Source: a virus. Taken from it: a stretch of 21,309 nt of DNA. Each line of letters opens with the position of its first letter. The first letter of the stretch is position 1. A program made the position numbers and the translations under genes. A model generated the notes under the pieces. The model was not told the origin of the DNA. It saw only the letters and a list, made by a program, of their open reading frames with translations, and searched no databases. Below are positions 17,419 to 21,309 of this stretch, piece after piece. The stretch covers positions 1 through 21,309 of the IMG/VR virus record IMGVR_UViG_3300004807_000153; one strand, given 5' to 3'.

Positions 17419-18434
17419 TGACAAATCTTTTTAAAAAGGCCGCTATATTTACGGATATACATTTCGGCCTAAAATCCAATAGTACTCAACACAACGAAGA
17501 CTGTTTGAACTTTGTTCGATGGGCCACTGCCAAGGCGCTAGAAGAAGGGTGCGAGACTGCACTCTTTCTCGGTGATTGGCACAACAATAGGGCCAGCATC
17601 AACATCTTAACCTTGGGCTATAGCCTGCGTGCACTGGAGCACCTAAATGATAATTTTTCTACTGTTTATTTTATTCCTGGCAACCATGATCTCTATTATC
17701 GGGATAAGCGTGATGTACAGAGTGTCGAATGGGCAAAGCATCTCCCGAACGTACAAATTTGTAATGATTGGTTTAGTAGTGGTGATGTGGTTATCGCTCC
17801 TTGGCTCTGTGGTGATGACCATAAACGCATTCCTCGGCTACGAGGAAAATACATGTTCGGGCACTTTGAACTGCCAGGATACTTGATGAATGCCATGGTG
17901 GCCATGCCCGAACATGGCGAATTAAATCGTGATGCTTTTAGACAATTTGATCACGTGTTCACCGGACACTTCCACAAGCGACAAACACAACGAAATATAA
18001 CCTATATCGGCAATTGCTTTCCGCACAACTACGCCGATGCCGGGGATGACGATCGCGGTCTTACCATACTAGAGTGGGGCAAGGAACCCGAGTATCATGC
18101 TTGGCCCAATCAACCCCTGTACCGAGTATTCAATTTGAGTGATGTTATCAATCACACCGAGTCTATGTTGCGACCCAATATGCATGTTAGGGTCAATATT
18201 GATGTAGATATCAGTTACGAAGAGGCCACATTAATTAAAGAGACTTTTGTGTCACAATACGGACTTAGAGAAATAACACTGATTCCGGCCAAGACCACAG
18301 ACTTGACCGATTACGAAATACAAGGCAATATCGAATTTGAAAGCGTAGATCAAATTGTATTTGGGCAGTTGAGCAATATCGAAAGCCAACAGTTCAATAA
18401 AAATCTTTTGTTGGACATATACCGTAATTTATGA
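17418..18434 (+). CDS. gp47: Recombination endonuclease subunit gp47 (Mre11/SbcD-like)
   Basis: This 338-residue metallophosphoesterase matches T4 gp47 (339 residues) in length. With gp46 it forms the Mre11-Rad50-type complex that resects DNA ends for recombination-dependent replication. The phosphoesterase motifs are complete: F-T-D-I-H-F-G (D13, H15), L-G-D-W-H-N-N-R (D53, H55), P-G-N-H-D (N89, H90), F-G-H-F-E (H149) and F-T-G-H-F-H-K-R (H184, H186). A C-terminal region after about residue 225 would bind gp46. The gene begins 46 nt after gp55, behind its own -10 box. Its stop overlaps the ATG of the radical SAM gene (ATGA), so gp46, its expected neighbour and partner, begins 2.4 kb further on. 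Base composition is close to that of gp46. Confidence 0.95.
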   Translation: MTNLFKKAAIFTDIHFGLKSNSTQHNEDCLNFVRWATAKALEEGCETALFLGDWHNNRASINILTLGYSLRALEHLNDNFSTVYFIPGNHDLYYRDKRDVQSVEWAKHLPNVQICNDWFSSGDVVIAPWLCGDDHKRIPRLRGKYMFGHFELPGYLMNAMVAMPEHGELNRDAFRQFDHVFTGHFHKRQTQRNITYIGNCFPHNYADAGDDDRGLTILEWGKEPEYHAWPNQPLYRVFNLSDVINHTESMLRPNMHVRVNIDVDISYEEATLIKETFVSQYGLREITLIPAKTTDLTDYEIQGNIEFESVDQIVFGQLSNIESQQFNKNLLLDIYRNL

Positions 18435-19732
18435 GTGGGAACAAAGTTTTTCCAATTAGATCAGACACCGCATGTTTATTGAAATGGTCCTGGAGCACTG
18501 TATTTTTCAATAGTGGTACTTCGGCGTCGTGTCATAGAACAAAAAAATATCCCATTGATCCCGATAACTTTGATCAATTTCACAATTTACCAGACAAGAT
18601 ACGCGATAGAAATGCCATGATTCGCGGCGAATGGCCAGGTAATGGTTGTGAATACTGTAGGAATACCGAAGCAGCAGGCGGACAAAGTGATCGACTGGTC
18701 CATTTGAGCCAAGAAAATCAAGCCTGGATCACTCCACCCGAACTAGCCAACCACCATACCGCAGTGGAAGTAACTCCGACTATACTAGAAGTGTATTTTA
18801 AAAACACCTGTAACATGGCCTGCGTTTACTGTGGAGCGCATTTTAGCAGTTTGTGGGCCGCCGAAAACAATCGGTTCAAAGAAACAATTACCATAAATCC
18901 CGATTCATTTAGTGTACAACACCACCAACACAATACCAATTATGATAAAATGGTGTCAGATTTTTGGCGGTACCTTGCTGCCAACGATCGATACAAAACA
19001 ATAAAACGATATCACATTTTAGGCGGGGAACCTTTTCTATTAGACGAATTAGATGACAGTATAGAATTTTGGAAAACGCACCCAAATCCTGATTTAATTT
19101 TTGAAGTAATAACAAATTTAAACATACCAACTGCAAGATTTCAATCTTATATTAAAAAAATAGAAAAACTGATATTTAATAATAAAATATGGAAATTACA
19201 ATTGACTGCCAGTCTCGACGGATGGGGCAATAGTCAAACCTATGTTCGTTATGGTCTTGATTTAGATTTATGGCAAGAGAATTTTGAGTTTTTATTGAAC
19301 AAGCCCTGGATAAGTTTATCTATTAATAGTGTTGTATCTGCAATCACTGTAAAATCATTACCAAGTCTAATAGAAAAAATAATCTATTGGAACAGCAAAC
19401 AACAACTATCGATCAACAATCGAGCGTCAGAGCCAATCATACAGCATTTTGGGGTTTCACGTCACAAAGATCACATTTACAATTTTGACGGACAGATTTT
19501 CAACGAAGATTTTAAAAAGATTCTAGAATTAATGCCCGAAGAAACAAAGGTGCAACGTGATCAAAAAAGCATCATGTCCGGCATAGCATTAAAGTCGTTG
19601 CAGTCAAAATCTAATACGGATCACATCAATGATCTAAAACAATATCTAGATCAAATTGATCGTCGACGGCGCACCAACTGGCGCGAACATTTTCCGTGGT
19701 TGGATCAAGATTTTAGTAGTTATGAAACTTGA
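18431..19732 (+). CDS. Radical SAM enzyme with extra cysteine set (twitch/SPASM-like)
   Basis: This 433-residue protein carries the radical SAM signature C-N-M-A-C-V-Y-C (C127, C131, C134), which holds the 4Fe-4S cluster that cleaves S-adenosylmethionine. G-G-E-P-F (198-202) would be the SAM-binding GGE motif. Unusually, the candidate auxiliary-cluster cysteines lie before the core, not after it: C15 (T-A-C-L-L-K-W), C34 (S-C-H-R), and C73/C76 (G-C-E-Y-C). I recall twitch-type radical SAM proteins in marine phage sequences with G-x-H/P-F-S-S-x-W after the CxxxCxxC, as in C-G-A-H-F-S-S-L-W here. The substrate is unknown. Members of this class modify peptides, sugars or cofactors. Its ATG overlaps the gp47 stop (ATGA), and the next gene overlaps its end by 11 nt. 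GC content is patchy, falling to 8 of 60 bases at 19141-19200. Confidence 0.85.
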   Translation: MSGNKVFPIRSDTACLLKWSWSTVFFNSGTSASCHRTKKYPIDPDNFDQFHNLPDKIRDRNAMIRGEWPGNGCEYCRNTEAAGGQSDRLVHLSQENQAWITPPELANHHTAVEVTPTILEVYFKNTCNMACVYCGAHFSSLWAAENNRFKETITINPDSFSVQHHQHNTNYDKMVSDFWRYLAANDRYKTIKRYHILGGEPFLLDELDDSIEFWKTHPNPDLIFEVITNLNIPTARFQSYIKKIEKLIFNNKIWKLQLTASLDGWGNSQTYVRYGLDLDLWQENFEFLLNKPWISLSINSVVSAITVKSLPSLIEKIIYWNSKQQLSINNRASEPIIQHFGVSRHKDHIYNFDGQIFNEDFKKILELMPEETKVQRDQKSIMSGIALKSLQSKSNTDHINDLKQYLDQIDRRRRTNWREHFPWLDQDFSSYET

Positions 19733-20144
19733 TATCGAATTAGATTACGAGCCAGCAGACATTGATATCGATATCATGTTGTCTCACTTTTATTGTAAAA
19801 CAATAAACTTATTATCAGACACAAAACAGATAACAATCGAGTTTGATCTAGACAATTTCGCTCCGCAACAGTTGGAATTGTCTTTTAGCACCACTGATAT
19901 TAAAATTGTAAAGTATCCAGTGACAGTTAGTAAAATTATCATGGATGATTTTTATTCTATAGACAAGGTGCTGTATTCTGGGCAATCTTGCATAAATGAC
20001 AGATACGCATTGTATTTAAAAATTAAAAATATCAATCTTGCACACGAACTACTAGATACCAATCGATTGGATTTTACTGGGAGTTTAAAATACACTTTGC
20101 AGTGGCCGTTTTATAAAAATGTCTACGATTACATGGGCAATTAG
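19722..20144 (+). CDS. Unknown 140-residue protein of the gp47-gp46 cassette
   Basis: I do not recognise this family. The start chosen is ATG 19722, 11 nt inside the radical SAM gene; an in-frame ORF extends further upstream but would overlap by more than 70 nt. The protein is acidic at its start (MKLDIELDYEPADIDIDIML). It then alternates hydrophobic and polar residues as in beta strands (I-T-I-E-F-D-L-D, L-E-L-S-F-S-T, I-K-I-V-K-Y-P-V-T-V), and ends Y-T-L-Q-W-P-F-Y-K-N-V-Y. There is no signal peptide, membrane helix or known catalytic motif, and only two cysteines (C25, C91). The likely shape is one small beta-sandwich domain. Tight packing between two enzymes suggests a partner, carrier or substrate-binding protein for one of them, but this is inference. 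The stop is one base before the next ATG. Confidence 0.7.
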   Translation: MKLDIELDYEPADIDIDIMLSHFYCKTINLLSDTKQITIEFDLDNFAPQQLELSFSTTDIKIVKYPVTVSKIIMDDFYSIDKVLYSGQSCINDRYALYLKIKNINLAHELLDTNRLDFTGSLKYTLQWPFYKNVYDYMGN

Positions 20145-20145
20145 C

Positions 20146-20847
20146 ATGAAACAAAAGCATATTATCAACATTGGTCACCCCAAATGTGGCACTACTTGGT
20201 TATGGAAACAACTGGACCGTCATCCTGCAGTCACCAGCGGAATACTAAAAGAAAACAACATGTTTTTAAACACCGTAGATATAGCACAATACAAAAATTA
20301 TTACAATCAGTACGACATAACCACAAACTTTCATATTACACAATGGGCCATGGATCAAGCCATGATACAACAACTGGGCACGTGTACCACTCACGCATCA
20401 GTTATTTTAAGAAACCCATATGATTTTATTGAACGATGGAAGGATTGGTTAGAAGTACACGATTCCATAAAGCCTTATAAAATATATAATACAAAATTTT
20501 CTGATTTAGAATTTGTTGATTGGTGTTTGACTTCTAACATTATACAATACGCAGAAATTGTTTCACGGTGGACTCGAAATCTTGTTAGTGCTAAATTCAA
20601 AGTATTTTTATATGAAGATTTAAAAAAAGATTCAGCACAGTTTTTGTCAAACTATTTTGATTTTTGCGGATTGGAAAATATAAAAATTCCCGACAGCGAA
20701 CAACCAGTCAATGTAAACCCAAACACTGTAAGAAAAAAATTATCATTTGATAAAAATCAAATATCAATTATAAACAACGAAATAAAAATGTTTGAAGAAT
20801 TAATTGAACGAGATTTGACTCATTGGCTAAATTTCCAAAGCCCGTGA
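20146..20847 (+). CDS. Sulfotransferase (PAPS-dependent family)
   Basis: This 233-residue protein starts at ATG 20146, one base after the previous stop. A start at 20119 would add nine residues but overlap that gene. The N-terminus (I-I-N-I-G-H-P-K-C-G-T-T-W-L, 6-19) is the 5'-phosphosulfate-binding loop that grips the PAPS donor; K13 and the T16-T17 pair are the key residues. S-V-I-L-R-N-P-Y-D-F (85-94) is the 3'-phosphate motif with R89, but the Ser usually eight residues after that Arg is not present (R97). F-K-V-F-L-Y-E-D-L-K-K-D (151-162) is the typical later motif. At 233 residues it is at the short end of the family. The acceptor is unknown: glycan, lipid, tyrosine or small molecule. 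It is the last cassette gene, followed after 34 nt by gp46, and has AT-rich stretches (12 of 60 G+C at 20461-20520). Confidence 0.85.
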   Translation: MKQKHIINIGHPKCGTTWLWKQLDRHPAVTSGILKENNMFLNTVDIAQYKNYYNQYDITTNFHITQWAMDQAMIQQLGTCTTHASVILRNPYDFIERWKDWLEVHDSIKPYKIYNTKFSDLEFVDWCLTSNIIQYAEIVSRWTRNLVSAKFKVFLYEDLKKDSAQFLSNYFDFCGLENIKIPDSEQPVNVNPNTVRKKLSFDKNQISIINNEIKMFEELIERDLTHWLNFQSP

Positions 20848-20882
20848 CTTATACTGTACACTGTGTTATAATACCAAATCTA
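20845..20882 (+). promoter_or_regulatory. Extended -10 promoter directly before gp46
   Basis: TATAAT at 20867-20872 is a perfect -10 box preceded by TGT (TGn extended -10). A partial -35 (TGACTT, 20845-20850, 16-bp spacer) is present. The box ends 9 nt before the gp46 ATG at 20882 and there is no Shine-Dalgarno, so the leader would be about 3 nt. The tail ATCTATG is shared with the gp47 promoter. Confidence 0.6.
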
Positions 20883-21309
20883 TGTTTAAAATAAAAGACC
20901 TTACTGTTCGAAATTTTATGAGTGTGGGCAATACCACACAAGCAGTCAACTTTGATCGAAACGATCTTACCTTGGTGCTGGGAGAAAATCTAGACCTAGG
21001 CGGTGATGATTCGGGTGCAAGAAATGGTACTGGCAAGACCACTATTATAAATGCGCTCAGTTACGGCTTGTACGGTAACGCTCTTACCAATATCAAGAAA
21101 GATAATTTAATCAACAAAACCAATACCAAGGGCATGCTGGTCACTGTTGATTTTGAAAGCAACGGTACTCGATACCGAATCGAGCGTGGGCGCAAACCCG
21201 GTATAATGAAATTCTGGGTTGGCGATACCGAACAAGAAATTACCGATGATGCGCAAGGCGATTCACGAGAAACACAGGCACATATTGAGCGTTTGTTAGG
21301 TATGAGCCA
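20882..21309 (+). CDS. gp46: Recombination endonuclease subunit gp46 (Rad50/SbcC-like), 5' part only
   Basis: The first 142 codons are present and the frame is open to the right edge. The N-terminus (M-F-K-I-K-D-L-T-V-R-N-F-M-S-V-G) matches the start of T4 gp46, where M-S-V-G is conserved. The Walker A loop is G-A-R-N-G-T-G-K-T-T (45-54). The preceding E-N-L-D-L-G-G-D-D-S loop is the longer form I recall from marine T4-like phages. Further T4-like blocks are Y-G-L-Y-G (61-65), N-L-I-N-K-T-N-T-K, Y-R-I-E-R-G-R-K-P and R-L-L-G-M-S. It is the ATPase partner of gp47 in DNA end resection. T4 gp46 is about 560 residues, so most of the protein, including the coiled coil and Walker B, lies outside. 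It has its own promoter, so it need not depend on cassette transcription. Confidence 0.95.
   Translation, partial: MFKIKDLTVRNFMSVGNTTQAVNFDRNDLTLVLGENLDLGGDDSGARNGTGKTTIINALSYGLYGNALTNIKKDNLINKTNTKGMLVTVDFESNGTRYRIERGRKPGIMKFWVGDTEQEITDDAQGDSRETQAHIERLLGMS

Noticed and set aside
17647-17886. Plus-strand ORF of 79 codons with hydrophobic stretches inside gp47
   Set aside because: It looks like a membrane protein (MIIFLLFILFL start) but lies in another frame over the conserved nuclease motifs; U-rich codons explain the hydrophobicity.
19656-19721. Longer N-terminus for the 140-residue cassette protein
   Set aside because: It would overlap the conserved-frame end of the radical SAM gene by 77 nt; the ATG at 19722 gives a natural start and an 11-nt overlap.

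Overview
The window is a stretch of a T4-like myovirus genome of the marine type (cyanophage / pelagiphage-like). Two well-recognised modules meet head to head. The evidence is a baseplate gene series (relatives of T4 gp48, gp53, gp5, gp25 and gp6), a late sigma factor (gp55) with the long form I associate with marine T4-like phages, and the recombination nuclease pair gp47/gp46. The host cannot be read from the sequence. There are no tRNA genes, insertion sequences or CRISPR arrays that I can see.

Minus strand, 16373 down to 1: one tightly packed late operon for the baseplate and tail. In transcription order it encodes the tail-tube cap (gp48-like), a wedge protein (gp53-like), a large hub protein (gp27 position), the puncturing spike (gp5-like, with no lysozyme domain), a separate small lysozyme/transglycosylase-like protein, gp25, gp6, and a giant structural protein. 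The giant protein has at least 2384 codons and runs off the left edge while passing through FG-GAP-type beta-propeller repeats. Genes overlap by 1 nt (TAATG) or sit 1-46 nt apart, and most internal genes have good Shine-Dalgarno sequences. An identical 12-mer (TAAATAAATACT) lies upstream of gp48 and gp6 and is the best candidate for the late promoter. At gp6 it sits inside a hairpin that would hide the ribosome site in read-through RNA.

Plus strand, 16487 to 21309: the late sigma factor gp55, then the Mre11-like nuclease subunit gp47, then a three-gene cassette, then the Rad50-like subunit gp46 (cut by the right edge). The cassette holds a radical SAM enzyme with an extra cysteine set, a 140-residue protein of unknown family, and a sulfotransferase. 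It separates two subunits of one complex and is coupled to gp47 by an ATGA overlap. It is the accessory part of the window and the best candidate for an undescribed system, probably a modification pathway that ends in sulfation.

Regulation: gp55 probably directs RNA polymerase to the late motifs on the opposite strand, one of which lies in the divergent region next to gp55 itself. gp47 and gp46 each have a -10 box 8-9 nt before the ATG and no Shine-Dalgarno, which suggests leaderless or nearly leaderless mRNAs.
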